Shown here piece by piece: positions 26,377-34,757 of a DNA stretch of 64,000 nt. This stretch comes from Nannocystis sp. Its GTDB lineage: Bacteria; Myxococcota_A; Polyangia; Nannocystales; Nannocystaceae. Positions within the stretch are counted from its first letter, which is position 1, and every line of letters starts with the position of its first letter. The notes under the pieces are model-generated. The model did no database searches and was not told where the DNA came from. It saw nothing but the letters and a program-made list of their open reading frames with translations. The position numbers and the translations under genes were made by a program. The stretch covers positions 868,001 through 932,000 of the forward strand of contig JADJRG010000029.1 of NCBI GenBank assembly GCA_016712315.1, in the 5' to 3' direction.

Positions 26377-26932
26377 GCTCGTCGCCGCTCGCCACCAACG
26401 AGCCGCGGGTCAACGCCCCCTCGATCGTCACCCCCTCGATCGTCACGTACAGCAGCCCGTCGTTGCGCATCAGCTCGATCTTCGTGTTCCGCCCGACCCG
26501 CGCCTCTACCGCGTCGAGGAAGCTCGCCTCGATCCGCCACACCGTGATCGACTCCACCTTGTGGATCCGCTGGCTCGCCGCCTCGCGCTGGAGCTGCGCC
26601 AGCGGCGCGTGCGAGAACAGCGACACCCTGGGCGCCGCCCTCGTCGCTCGGTGCAGCCGCTCCGCCGAGGGCACCCCGACGTCGATCCACTCGAGCAGCA
26701 GCCCCGTCGGATCACGCACGCAGATCGGCGGCTCGTCGGTCGATGAGATCCCGCCCTTGCTGAACCCGATCCCCTCGGTGAAGCACAGGCAGTACGCCAG
26801 GGTCCGCGTGATCAAGTACCGCATGCTCTCCGAGGGGTGCCGCGCGAGCCGCAGATCGATCGGCGTGTACACCCCGCGATCGACGTCCGCGAGCTCCACG
26901 CGCCAGTGCATCATCGTCGCCGTCAGCGCCAT
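26363..26932 (-). CDS. yaeQ: YaeQ family protein
   Basis: 189 aa, full family length (PF07152, a PD-(D/E)XK-like fold of unknown biochemical role, once proposed as an RfaH suppressor). Family landmarks: MALTATMMHWRVELADVDRG, LARHPSESMRYLITRTLAYC, GISSTDEPPICVRDPTG, WIDVGVPSAERLHRATRAA, and IELMRNDGLLYVTIEG near the C-terminus. Cytoplasmic. It is followed 12 bp downstream of nothing on its own strand and preceded by a DUF998-like membrane protein gene. Family call is firm. Confidence 0.92.
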   Translation of the reverse strand: MALTATMMHWRVELADVDRGVYTPIDLRLARHPSESMRYLITRTLAYCLCFTEGIGFSKGGISSTDEPPICVRDPTGLLLEWIDVGVPSAERLHRATRAAPRVSLFSHAPLAQLQREAASQRIHKVESITVWRIEASFLDAVEARVGRNTKIELMRNDGLLYVTIEGVTIEGALTRGSLVASGDELTRR

Positions 26933-26944
26933 CGTCCGCTCCTT

Positions 26945-27676
26945 CTACCGCACCTCGCGGCGCCGCGCGGCCGTCCCCCAGCTCACCGCGAGCACCCAGG
27001 CCAGCAGCCCCATGGTCGCGATCCGCTGCAGCAGCGGCAGCAGATCATTGATCGCGCGCCGCAGCTCGCGCGGCAGCGGCATCTCGAGCCCATGCGCCCC
27101 ATACGCGAAGGCGTACAAGATCCCGTCGATCGCCCCCGCGCCGAGCGTCAGCAGCGCCGCCGCCTTGATCCACCGCCCCGCCGCGGGTGAACGCAGGCAG
27201 ATCTGCGCGGCGGCGATCGTCGCCACCAACGCCGGCACGAACGCCGCGACCACCAGCGCCACGTGCGCTGCGCGGAGCTGGTCGGAGGTCACCATCGGCA
27301 CCCCGGCCCCGAGCACGCACGCGAGAACTCCTGCCCTGAGGACCAGCCGAGAGCGGACGCTCGGGCGCTCCAGCCGCGCCACTTGGATGAAGAAGCTCGC
27401 CACCGCCGCGAACATCGCCAGCGCCCCGGAGCGCGCGACCCAGGCCCCCACGCCCGCAGCGCGCCCGTTCAGCGCCCGCGCCTGCATCAAGTCGCACAAG
27501 TAATTGCCGAAGAACGAGTGCCCGCTGCTCGTCCGCTGCACCCACGTCCCGCCCGGATACAGCGCCGCGGCGATCACGAACGACACCACAAAGATCAGCG
27601 CCCCGCCGCCCGCGATCGCCACCAGCGCGCCCGACCAGCGCACCTCAGGCGAGCTCGCTGGCGCCTCGTCCCGCAT
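26945..27676 (-). CDS. Polytopic membrane protein, DUF998-like
   Basis: 243 aa with about six hydrophobic helices (LVAIAGGGALIFVVSFVIAA; SGALAMFAAVASFFIQVA; LRAGVLACVLGAGVPMVT; VALVVAAFVPALVATIAA; AALLTLGAGAIDGILYAF; TMGLLAWVLAVSW). The first extracytoplasmic loop contains GHSFFGNYLCDLMQARALNG, the SxxxNYLCD pattern typical of DUF998-type and related frog-like small membrane proteins. Function unknown. It lies 6 bp from the stop of the radical SAM gene and 12 bp from yaeQ, all on the minus strand, so the three probably share a transcript. Confidence 0.75.
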   Translation of the reverse strand: MRDEAPASSPEVRWSGALVAIAGGGALIFVVSFVIAAALYPGGTWVQRTSSGHSFFGNYLCDLMQARALNGRAAGVGAWVARSGALAMFAAVASFFIQVARLERPSVRSRLVLRAGVLACVLGAGVPMVTSDQLRAAHVALVVAAFVPALVATIAAAQICLRSPAAGRWIKAAALLTLGAGAIDGILYAFAYGAHGLEMPLPRELRRAINDLLPLLQRIATMGLLAWVLAVSWGTAARRREVR

Positions 27677-27682
27677 GCTCGT

Positions 27683-28918
27683 TCACCCGCGCCGCGGCCG
27701 ACGGCTCAGCGCCACCAGCTCGCTCGCCGGCCGCGGCGGATCGGGCTCAGCCGCGTCGATCGCCTCGACCACCAGCTCAAACAGCCCGTGATCGAAGGGC
27801 AAGCCGCTCGCCGGCGCCCCCGGCGCCAAGCGCTCGCGCAGCCCCTCCGCCGCCAACGCGCGCGCGCGGAAGTGACAGTACGGGTTGTTCCCCGGCCGGC
27901 CGAACAGCGAGTGCGCGGTGAACGAGCAGCCGCCCATACAGACCTGCGCGAAGGGACATGTCCGACAAAACCCCCACAAGTCCGCCACCGTGCGCGTCCG
28001 CGTGAACGCCAGCGCCGGCGACGTCTCCCAGATCTCCCGCAGCGAGCGCTCGCGCAGGTTGCCGCCCACGTACACCGGCTGCAGCGACGGGCAGCCCTTC
28101 ACCCCCCCGTCCGACTCGATCCCGAGGATCAGCCGGCCGGCGTGGCAGCCCTGCCAATGATCGTGGCCGCCCTCCTTCGGCGAGCGCATCAACCCCTCCT
28201 CCGGCCCGAAGTAGCCGAGGTTATTGCCCGGCATCAGCAACATCCCCGCGGCGAAGGCGCGGCGCTTCAGCGCCGCCAGCCGCGGCACCACATCGAGCAG
28301 ATCGTACGGCTGCAGCAGCATCGCCGGCCGGTCCGCCGCGCGGCCCAGCGGCACCGTGATCTGCACCTGCCATGAGCGCACACCCGCCGCCAGGAGCAGC
28401 TCATACAGCGCCTCGAGATCGGGCGCGTTCACCCGGTTGATGTTCGTGTTCGCGCCGATCTTCAGCCCTGCCGCCCGTAGATGGCCCAGCGCAGCCACCG
28501 CCGAGCGGTGGCTGCCTGCCGCCTTCCGGATCAGATCGTGCGCGGTCTCCAGCCCGTCGACGCTCACCGACGCTGAGTACAGCCCCGCCTCGGCCATCGC
28601 GTCGGCCAGCTCTCGCGTGATCCCGCGGCCGCCTGTCGTCATCTCCGGCCGGATCCCCGCCGCCTTCAGCGCGCGGATGATCGCCAAGAACCCCGGGTGC
28701 AGGTACGCCTCCCCGCCGATCAGCACCACCTCCCGCGCCCGCATCGCCGCGAGCTGCCCCACCACCGCTAGCGCCTCGTCGACGCTCAGCTCGTCCTCCC
28801 GCGCCGCTCCTGCCCGCGAGCCGCAGTGACGACAAGGCTGGTCACAGCGCAGGGTCAGCTCCCAGACCACGTAGGCGGGGAAATAGTCCCCAGGCGCGAT
28901 CTCGAGGCGGCGGAGCAC
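27683..28918 (-). CDS. Radical SAM/SPASM domain enzyme
   Basis: 411 aa from a GTG at 28918; the exact start is uncertain because the frame stays open to 29494, but the upstream residues are not protein-like. LTLRCDQPCRHCGSRAG supplies the CxxxCxxC that binds the [4Fe-4S] cluster for SAM cleavage; LIGGEAYLHPGFLAII is the GGE motif. The C-terminal SPASM region holds the expected cysteine set (GCPSLQPVYVGGN; CRTCPFAQVCMGGCSFTAHS; NPYCHFRA) for auxiliary clusters, as in PqqE- and AnSME-like enzymes. These often modify peptides, but no precursor-like ORF is adjacent, so a small-molecule or protein substrate is possible. Transcribed ahead of the DUF998-like gene. Confidence 0.9.
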   Translation of the reverse strand: MLRRLEIAPGDYFPAYVVWELTLRCDQPCRHCGSRAGAAREDELSVDEALAVVGQLAAMRAREVVLIGGEAYLHPGFLAIIRALKAAGIRPEMTTGGRGITRELADAMAEAGLYSASVSVDGLETAHDLIRKAAGSHRSAVAALGHLRAAGLKIGANTNINRVNAPDLEALYELLLAAGVRSWQVQITVPLGRAADRPAMLLQPYDLLDVVPRLAALKRRAFAAGMLLMPGNNLGYFGPEEGLMRSPKEGGHDHWQGCHAGRLILGIESDGGVKGCPSLQPVYVGGNLRERSLREIWETSPALAFTRTRTVADLWGFCRTCPFAQVCMGGCSFTAHSLFGRPGNNPYCHFRARALAAEGLRERLAPGAPASGLPFDHGLFELVVEAIDAAEPDPPRPASELVALSRRPRRG

Positions 28919-29014
28919 CTGTCCATGGTATCGGAGCCGGCTCGCGCTCGCACCACCTACTCCCGCAACTTTTTTTGCCCTGCCCGCGGCGCGCCCGTGT
29001 ACGCTCGAGCTTCG

Positions 29015-29455
29015 ATGACGACGCTCGCCACCTGCCCCACCTGCGCTGGTTTCATCCCTCCTGCCGCCGCCCTCTGTCCTCACTGCGGCGCCGCCTGCGC
29101 CGCCGCGCCGCCCGCCGCGAGCCTCGGCAGCAAGCTGCTCGCCGCCGCCTCGACCGGCGTCATGGCGATCACCTTGATGGCCTGCTACGGCGGCGGCCCC
29201 GATCCTGAGTGCGAGGACAAGGACGGCGACGGCGCCTTCACCTGCTACGCCGGCGGCGAGAACGACGACTGCGACGACAACAACGCCGCGATCTACCCCG
29301 GCGCGCCTGACCCCGCGGACGACGGCATCGATCAGAACTGCGACGGCGTCGATGGCCCCGCTGCGAGCACCACGGACGCGAGCACCACCGCCGAGACCAC
29401 CACCGACGCGACCACCACCGACGCGACCACCACCGACGCGACCACCACCGGCTAA
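29015..29455 (+). CDS. MopE-type metal-binding repeat protein with N-terminal zinc ribbon
   Basis: 146 aa from the ATG at 29015. Residues 1-35 form a zinc ribbon (CPTCAGFIPPAAALCPHCG). A single hydrophobic segment follows (LLAAASTGVMAITLMAC), membrane helix or signal anchor. Residues ~70-115 (CEDKDGDGAFTCYAGGENDD; CDDNNAAIYPGAPDPADDGI; QNCDGVDG) are the putative metal-binding repeat PF11617 (MopE/thrombospondin-3-like, Ca- or Cu-binding). The last ~30 residues are Asp/Ala/Thr repeats (DATTTDATTTDATTTG). A zinc ribbon on a presumably surface-exposed protein is odd; the ribbon probably stays cytoplasmic. Divergent from the radical SAM gene. Confidence 0.78.
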   Translation: MTTLATCPTCAGFIPPAAALCPHCGAACAAAPPAASLGSKLLAAASTGVMAITLMACYGGGPDPECEDKDGDGAFTCYAGGENDDCDDNNAAIYPGAPDPADDGIDQNCDGVDGPAASTTDASTTAETTTDATTTDATTTDATTTG

Positions 29456-29470
29456 GCGATCGCCCGCGGG

Positions 29471-29538
29471 GCAAATCCACGCATTCAAGGTCACCCGCGC
29501 GTATGAGCCGATCGACGCGCTGGTGACCTTTCATTTGC
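29471..29538. repeat. Nested inverted repeat in the 29456-29682 intergenic region
   Basis: AAGGTCACC at 29487-29495 is exactly complementary to GGTGACCTT at 29522-29530, and GCAAAT at 29471-29476 pairs with ATTTGC at 29533-29538 outside it. The arms could fold into a long stem with an internal bulge and a ~26-nt loop that again has CGCG/CGCG ends. No U-run follows. It may act as a terminator for the MopE-type gene or as a regulator site for the FAD gene downstream. Confidence 0.45.
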
Positions 29539-29682
29539 GCGTAGATCACCCGCGATCGCGCCTCAAGAGGCCTCGCCGGGCGCGCCCACGCCCCGCGTGA
29601 GCGCTGGTAGAGCGCGCCCGCGCGCCCTCGTCGCAATTGAGTGATGCTCCAAGCGCCCCCCGTCCACCGCTACGATCCCCGG

Positions 29683-30963
29683 ATGGACTATGACGTAATT
29701 GTGGTCGGCGGCCGGCCCGCGGGGGCGTCGCTGGCGGCGCGGCTCGGGGCGCGCGGGCTGCGTGTCCTGATCGTCGATCGCGCGACCTTCCCCTCGCCGC
29801 CCTCCGTGCCCTCGTCGCCGATCCTGACGCCTGCGACGATGGCCCTGCTCGACGATCTCGGCGTCGACGAGGCCGCCTACCACGATCCTCACGGCCGCAT
29901 GCCGCTCTTCCGCTTCGCCATGGCGGAGGCCTTTGAGACGCTCATGCGTGTGCCCGAGATCGCCGGCCGCGACTACCTCTTAGGCGTCGATCGTCACCTC
30001 CTCGACCATTTGTTATGGACCAACCTCAGCCGCTTCGAGCGCGTCGAGCGGCGCCATGGATTCGCCGTCACCGATCTGCTCCGCGACGGCGATCGCGTCG
30101 TCGGGATCCGCGGATCGGCCCGCGGCGCCGCCCCGATCGAGCTCCGCGCGCGGGCCGTCATCGGCGCCGACGGCCGCTTCAGCCTCGTCGCCCGCCGCGT
30201 CGGCGCGGAGGTCGTGCACGCGGACAACCGCCACTGCAGCACCACCTATTTCGCCGAATGGACCGGTGTGCTGCCGGTCCACGGCCAATCCTCCTCCGCC
30301 TTCGTCTGCACCGACGCCCGCGGCCTCGACATCATCTTCTTCGCGCTCCCGGGCGGACGCTGGTCGATCAATACCCACGCCCGCGCCGATCGGGTCGACA
30401 TCGCCGGGGATCCGCAGCGCTACTACCTGGAGGCCCTCCAGCAGATCCCGAGCGCTTGGCGTCACCTCGCGGGCGCGCAGCAGATCACCTCGGTCCTCGG
30501 GCTCAAGCAGATCGCCAACGGCTACCGTCGCGCCAGCGGCCCCGGCTGGGCGCTCTGCGGCGACGCGGTCCACTACAAAGATCCCATCGACGGACAAGGG
30601 ATCTACGACGCCCTCCTCGGGGCGCGCCTCCTCGACAGCGCCCTCGCCGCGTGGCTCGCGGGAGAGCCCTGGGAGCGCGCCATGGAGCGTTACAGCAGCG
30701 AGCTCTGGCAGGCGACCCACCCGATGTTCCTCTCCACCACCGGCCGCCTCGGCCGCGAGCTCTACCAAGAGCCCCCGAAGATCGTGATCCGCACCCTGCT
30801 CCGCTGGTTGATGTGTGATCCTGCCTACCAAGAGTGTTTTCTGCGGGTGCTCGGCCGCGACTGCCCGCCGCCGCGCCTCACCTCCCCCGCTCTGATCGCC
30901 GGCGCCTTCGCCCGCGGCGCCGCCCGTGATCTCGCCGCCGTGCTCGGTCGCGGCCGGCGCTGA
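29683..30963 (+). CDS. FAD-dependent oxidoreductase (geranylgeranyl-reductase/halogenase group)
   Basis: 426 aa from the ATG at 29683 (MDYDVIVVGGRPAGASLAAR), where GGRPAG is the GxGxxG-type FAD fingerprint. RARAVIGADGRFSLVARRV is the second (GD/ADG) motif and GPGWALCGDAVHYKDPIDGQGIYDALLGA the third (GDAxHxxxPxxGQGxxxA) motif. No halogenase WxWxIP or Lys motif is seen, so a monooxygenase or ene-type reductase is likelier. The last ~40 residues are helical. Stand-alone gene; substrate unknown; cytoplasmic. Confidence 0.88.
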   Translation: MDYDVIVVGGRPAGASLAARLGARGLRVLIVDRATFPSPPSVPSSPILTPATMALLDDLGVDEAAYHDPHGRMPLFRFAMAEAFETLMRVPEIAGRDYLLGVDRHLLDHLLWTNLSRFERVERRHGFAVTDLLRDGDRVVGIRGSARGAAPIELRARAVIGADGRFSLVARRVGAEVVHADNRHCSTTYFAEWTGVLPVHGQSSSAFVCTDARGLDIIFFALPGGRWSINTHARADRVDIAGDPQRYYLEALQQIPSAWRHLAGAQQITSVLGLKQIANGYRRASGPGWALCGDAVHYKDPIDGQGIYDALLGARLLDSALAAWLAGEPWERAMERYSSELWQATHPMFLSTTGRLGRELYQEPPKIVIRTLLRWLMCDPAYQECFLRVLGRDCPPPRLTSPALIAGAFARGAARDLAAVLGRGRR

Positions 30964-31023
30964 GCTCGCTCGCGACGCGCGCGAAAACGGCCACGACGCG
31001 CGCGATCCTGTACCATCGCGCGC

Positions 31024-31752
31024 ATGCGCACTACCACCCTCACCGCCCTCCTCTTCGCCCTCACGAGCTGCGCCGGGGCAGCCGGCGACCCACCCACCCC
31101 CTGCGTCAGCGGCGAGCAACGCGCCTGCGCCTGCCCCGGCGGAGGCCCCCCCGGCGCTCAGATCTGCGCCCCATCTGGCGACCAATTCGGCCCCTGCTTC
31201 GGCTGCGACGAGGCTGACAGCGACGCCTCCACGACCAGCGACGTCGCCACCGCCGCGGCCACCACCGCGCCGTCCTCCACGAGCACCAGCGCCGCCGACA
31301 CTACTGACACTACTGACACTACCGACACCGCGGCCACGGACACCAGCACCACCGGCACCACCGACGCCCCCAACGATCCCCCTCTACCCGCCCCGGACCG
31401 CTTTGAAATCGTCCAGCAGGTCGCCCAAGAGCACCCCGACTGGTTGAAGAATTCCTGCGTCGAGGACGGCGGCACCAACGACTTCCTCTTTGAAGTCGCC
31501 CGTCGCCTCCGCCAGCAGGACGATCGATGGGGCCTCAACTGGAAGCGCGGCGTAGTCGGCGATCTCTCCCAGGACGTCGTCGATTACCACTACGGCGAAG
31601 GCGAGCGAGAGGAGAGCACCGACGTGCACATCATCGACATGATCGTCGGCCACTGCGGCGACGATCCCCAACCCGGCTGGCTCGACGTCACGCAAGCCAC
31701 CCTCGACGCCAACACCGTCGGCATGTGGACCCTCGCTGGCCAAGATCTGTGA
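31024..31752 (+). CDS. Lipoprotein with Thr-rich linker
   Basis: 242 aa. MRTTTLTALLFALTSCAGAA is a signal peptide with lipobox LTSC. A Cys-rich stretch follows (CVSGEQRACACPGG; CAPSGDQFGPCFGCDE), then a 60-residue Asp/Ser/Thr/Ala linker with repeated DTT units, then a ~120-residue globular domain (RFEIVQQVAQEHPDWLKNSC; WGLNWKRGVVGDLSQDVVDYHY; VDVHIIDMIVGHCGD-like). The terminal domain looks like proteins with a QxVAxExP-W helix and a buried His, but I cannot name it. Surface or periplasmic. Confidence 0.78.
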   Translation: MRTTTLTALLFALTSCAGAAGDPPTPCVSGEQRACACPGGGPPGAQICAPSGDQFGPCFGCDEADSDASTTSDVATAAATTAPSSTSTSAADTTDTTDTTDTAATDTSTTGTTDAPNDPPLPAPDRFEIVQQVAQEHPDWLKNSCVEDGGTNDFLFEVARRLRQQDDRWGLNWKRGVVGDLSQDVVDYHYGEGEREESTDVHIIDMIVGHCGDDPQPGWLDVTQATLDANTVGMWTLAGQDL

Positions 31753-31830
31753 GCGCGCTGGCCACGTAGCTCCTGTCCTCCCCAGCCGGGCTGCGGACAA
31801 TCTCGTGCCCCGCGGCTGTCCGCGCCGCGC

Positions 31831-31850
31831 CGGCGCGCGTCAACGCGCCG
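31831..31850. terminator. Stem-loop between convergent lipoprotein genes
   Basis: CGGCGCG-CGTCAA-CGCGCCG forms a perfect 7-bp G/C stem with a 6-nt loop in the 104-bp gap between two convergent genes. It could serve both directions; there is no T-tract. Confidence 0.4.
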
Positions 31851-31856
31851 CGCCGC

Positions 31857-33302
31857 TCAGCTCGGCGGAACACAGGTGACGTTCGCCAGCGCGTTCCCGG
31901 TGAAGTCCGAGTACGTATACGGGTCCTTCAGGCCCTCGTACGTGCCGAGCAGCGTCATCGTCTTCGGATCGATCTTCATCACCATCGCCGTACCGACCGG
32001 GTTCCCCATCTCGTCCTCGCCCTGGTACGTCACCCCCCAGAGGAACCCCTTCAGGTCGACGCCGACGCCCTTCACCGTCTCGTCGGTCTTGAACACCGGA
32101 CCCAGCTCGAAGGTGTCGACGTTCACCGACGAGATCCCGAGGTGCGACGAGATCCACATCAAGTCGTCCTTGCCCTCGGCCAGGCCCGCGCCCGCCCAGA
32201 AGCCCTTGTTGATCGTCTGCCAGGTCTCCGTCACCGGATCGAAGCGCCCGCCGCCGACCTGCCCGATCGACACAGAGGAGACCCACACGCGGTCGTTGTG
32301 ATCGACCGTGATCCCGTAGGGCCCGATCTCCGGCGGGATCGTCCACACCTTGTACGCGAAGTTCTCGACGCTCACCCAGGCCAGCTTGCCGCCGTTGAAC
32401 GCCATCGAGGTGAAGTACAGATCGCCCTTCGAGTTGACCGCGCCGCCGTAGGCGCCGAACTGATCGCCTGAGAACGTGTCGATCTTCACCTGCTTCTCGA
32501 CCACACCGGTGCTCCCGTTGACCAGCGACACGATCACCCCGCCTGGCCCGCCGAGCCCGGGGAACAGGCTCTTGGTCGCGCTCGTCACCGTCCACACCTT
32601 CTCATCGCTCGAGTCGCACTCACCCGGCACCACGTAGCCCTGCGTGAACGCCACCGGCCGCTGGTTGGTCGTCGGGAAGTCCAGGTACCACGCGCGGCAC
32701 TCCTCCATCTCCCACGGGAGCACGTCGTCCTTGCCCGTCGAGGTCTGGATCCCCGGCACCCCGTTCGACTCCTTGCAGTCGGCGACGTCGGCGTGGAACT
32801 TCACGAGGCCGCCGTGGCGGTTCGCGACCGCCACATCGCCGTTCAGCGCCACCGAGGTGCGAGACGGGTTCCCTTGGCCGTCCTGCCGGGTCAAGTAGCG
32901 CCCCTCCTCGGCGAGCGTCTCCATGTTGATCTTCGAGACCGTCCCCTCCGACGAGTTCGCGACCCACACATACGAGAGCTCGCAGCCGCAGTCGTACTCG
33001 CCGTCGGGGCTGCCGACGTCGAGCTTGATCCCGCCCGTATCATCGGTGGTCGCCGCCGACGTCGCTGAGGTCGTCGATGTCGCGCTGCTCCCGCTCACCC
33101 CGCCGCTGTCGCTCTCGCCGGCGGTCGCGGTCGCGGTCGCGCTCGCGCCCTCGCTCGTCGACGCGTCGGTCGCCGAGGTGGTCGCCGAGGTGATCGACGA
33201 GGTCGCGCTGCTCTCCGCCGAGCCGCTGTCACCGCAGCCCGCGGCGACGAGCGCGACCAACGCCAAGCACGAGACATTAGAAGAGAGCGACGAGAACGAC
33301 AT
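31857..33302 (-). CDS. Lipoprotein with Vgb-lyase-like beta-propeller
   Basis: 481 aa from the ATG at 33302 (MSFSSLSSNVSCLALVALVA), lipobox AAGC. A Ser/Thr/Ala linker to about residue 90 is followed by a seven-bladed-propeller-like region: YVWVANSSEGTVSKINMETL, RTSVALNGDVAVANRHGGLV, GAVNSKGDLYFTSMAFNGGK, GPYGITVDHNDRVWVSSVSI, LMWISSHLGISSVNVDT, VGVDLKGFLWGVTYQGEDE. The spacing and the xGITxDxxxxVWV unit resemble virginiamycin-B-lyase-type propellers, but the lyase His/Glu set is not obvious, so a binding role is likelier. Several conserved Cys suggest extracytoplasmic disulphides. Confidence 0.8.
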   Translation of the reverse strand: MSFSSLSSNVSCLALVALVAAGCGDSGSAESSATSSITSATTSATDASTSEGASATATATAGESDSGGVSGSSATSTTSATSAATTDDTGGIKLDVGSPDGEYDCGCELSYVWVANSSEGTVSKINMETLAEEGRYLTRQDGQGNPSRTSVALNGDVAVANRHGGLVKFHADVADCKESNGVPGIQTSTGKDDVLPWEMEECRAWYLDFPTTNQRPVAFTQGYVVPGECDSSDEKVWTVTSATKSLFPGLGGPGGVIVSLVNGSTGVVEKQVKIDTFSGDQFGAYGGAVNSKGDLYFTSMAFNGGKLAWVSVENFAYKVWTIPPEIGPYGITVDHNDRVWVSSVSIGQVGGGRFDPVTETWQTINKGFWAGAGLAEGKDDLMWISSHLGISSVNVDTFELGPVFKTDETVKGVGVDLKGFLWGVTYQGEDEMGNPVGTAMVMKIDPKTMTLLGTYEGLKDPYTYSDFTGNALANVTCVPPS

Positions 33303-33411
33303 AAGCCAGGCCTCCTGCGCGACCCATACCACAATCGCGCTCGACCCGGCCGCAAAACCGCGCCCCCGCTCACGGATCTCCCGCCGACTTGAGGCACACT
33401 GCCGCCTCCCC

Positions 33412-33816
33412 GTGACTCAAGACGCGCTCGACACCCCCTACCACCTCATCGGCGGACGCGAGGCCGTGCTCGCCCTCGCCGAGTCCTTCTACGACCTCAT
33501 GGAGCGGCACGAGCCTGCCCTCACGGCGATCCACAAGCGAGGCCCAGACGGGCGGATCAGCCGCGCCTCACGGGATCGCTTCGGCCTCTTCTTAGTCGGC
33601 TGGCTCGGCGGACCGCAGGACTACATGGAGCGCCACGGCCACCCGCGCATGCGCATGCGCCACAACCACGTCGCGATCGATCTCGCGATGCGGGACGCCT
33701 GGCTGCGCTGCATGCAGACCGCCCTCGACGCCCACCGCGTCGACGGCCCCCTCCGCGCCTTCCTCGATCAGCGCTTCGCCGAGGTCGCGGACTTCCTCCG
33801 CAACCGCCCCGGCTGA
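33412..33816 (+). CDS. Truncated haemoglobin, group II (GlbO-like)
   Basis: 134 aa from a GTG at 33412. Length and motifs fit 2-on-2 group II globins: YHLIGGREAVLALAESFYDL at the A/B helices, LFLVGWLGGPQDYMERHGHP with the conserved GGP-x-Y motif, RMRMRHNHVAIDLAMRDAWL containing the proximal His and the Trp that typify group II, and a final helix FAEVADFLRN. Binds haem and O2/NO; roles range from oxygen scavenging to redox defence. No partner reductase nearby. The frame is open far upstream (to 32923) but that part is antisense to the propeller lipoprotein. Confidence 0.92.
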   Translation: MTQDALDTPYHLIGGREAVLALAESFYDLMERHEPALTAIHKRGPDGRISRASRDRFGLFLVGWLGGPQDYMERHGHPRMRMRHNHVAIDLAMRDAWLRCMQTALDAHRVDGPLRAFLDQRFAEVADFLRNRPG

Positions 33817-33949
33817 TCGCCGCGCGCAGACACATCTACACGCAGCGAGGCCCGACGCTGACACTGCTACGTGCATCGGCGGACTGCGACCCTTGGACGC
33901 TCCTCGCGCATCTCCGGCGCATGTATGTGTATAGTGCCGCCCTCGACCC

Positions 33950-34755
33950 ATGAATATCCTCACTCGTAACAATGTTCATATCAGCGGCGCCGGCGCCCAG
34001 CCGATGCTCTTCGCCCACGGCTTCGGCTGCGATCAAGGCGTCTGGCGCCACGTCGCGCCCGCCTTCGAGCGCGATCACCGGCTCGTGCTCTTCGACAACG
34101 TCGGCGCCGGGGCCTCCGACACCTCCGCCTACGATCACGCCAAGTACAGCACCCTGGCGGGTTATGCCGGCGACGTGCTCGAGATCTGCGAGGCGCTGGA
34201 TCTTCATAACGTCGTCTTCGTCGGCCACTCGGTGAGCGCGATAGTCGGCGTATTGGCGGCGATCGATGCGCCAGAGCGCTTCGCCAGCCTGGTGCTCGTC
34301 GCCCCTCGCCCCGCTACATCCACGACGTCGGCTATCAGAGCGGCTTCTCGCGCGAGGACATCGAGGGCCTGCTCGAGCTGCTCGACAGCAACGACGTCGC
34401 CTGGGCGAGCGCGCTCGGGCCGACGATCATGGGCAACCCCGATCGACCCGAGCTCGGCGCCGAGCTCACCGCCAACTTCTGCCGCACCGACCCGGAGATC
34501 GCCCGTCACTTCGCGCGAGTCACCTTCTTCTCGGACAACCGCGCCGATCTGCCGCGGGTCCGCACGCCGTCGCTCATCTTGCAGTGCGCCGCCGACGTGA
34601 TCGCCCCGACGAGCGTCGGCGAAGCCATGCACGACGCCCTGCGAGGCAGCCAGCTCGTGCGGATGAGGGCGACCGGGCACTGCCCCAACCTCAGCGCCCC
34701 TGAGGAGACGATCGCGGCGATCCGAGCCTTCCTGAGCCAGCAGGCGTCGGCCTAG
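33950..34755 (+). pseudogene. rsbQ: RsbQ-like alpha/beta hydrolase with one frameshift
   Basis: The N-terminal frame reads MNILTRNNVHISGAGAQPML, FAHGFGCDQGVWRHVAPAFE, LFDNVGAGASD and VFVGHSVSAIVGVLA; GHSVS holds the nucleophile Ser. Near 34302-34305 one base is missing from the C-run (GCCCCTCG), after which the next frame continues RYIHDVGYQSGFSREDIEGL, NPDRPELGAEL, FFSDNRADLP, LILQCAADVIAP (catalytic Asp) and RATGHCPNLSAPEE (catalytic His). With the base restored it is a full-length ~268-aa RsbQ homologue. In Bacillus RsbQ makes or delivers a small ligand for the PAS domain of RsbP; here the next gene, 2 bp on, is a PAS-containing kinase. Probably a sequencing indel. Confidence 0.85.
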
Positions 34756-34757
34756 CC

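Noticed and set aside
27683..29455. Radical SAM/SPASM enzyme beside a small protein as a second RiPP locus
   Set aside because: The neighbouring 146-aa protein is a MopE-type metal-binding lipoprotein-like protein on the other strand. No short precursor-like ORF with a core and no transporter or protease is near the enzyme.
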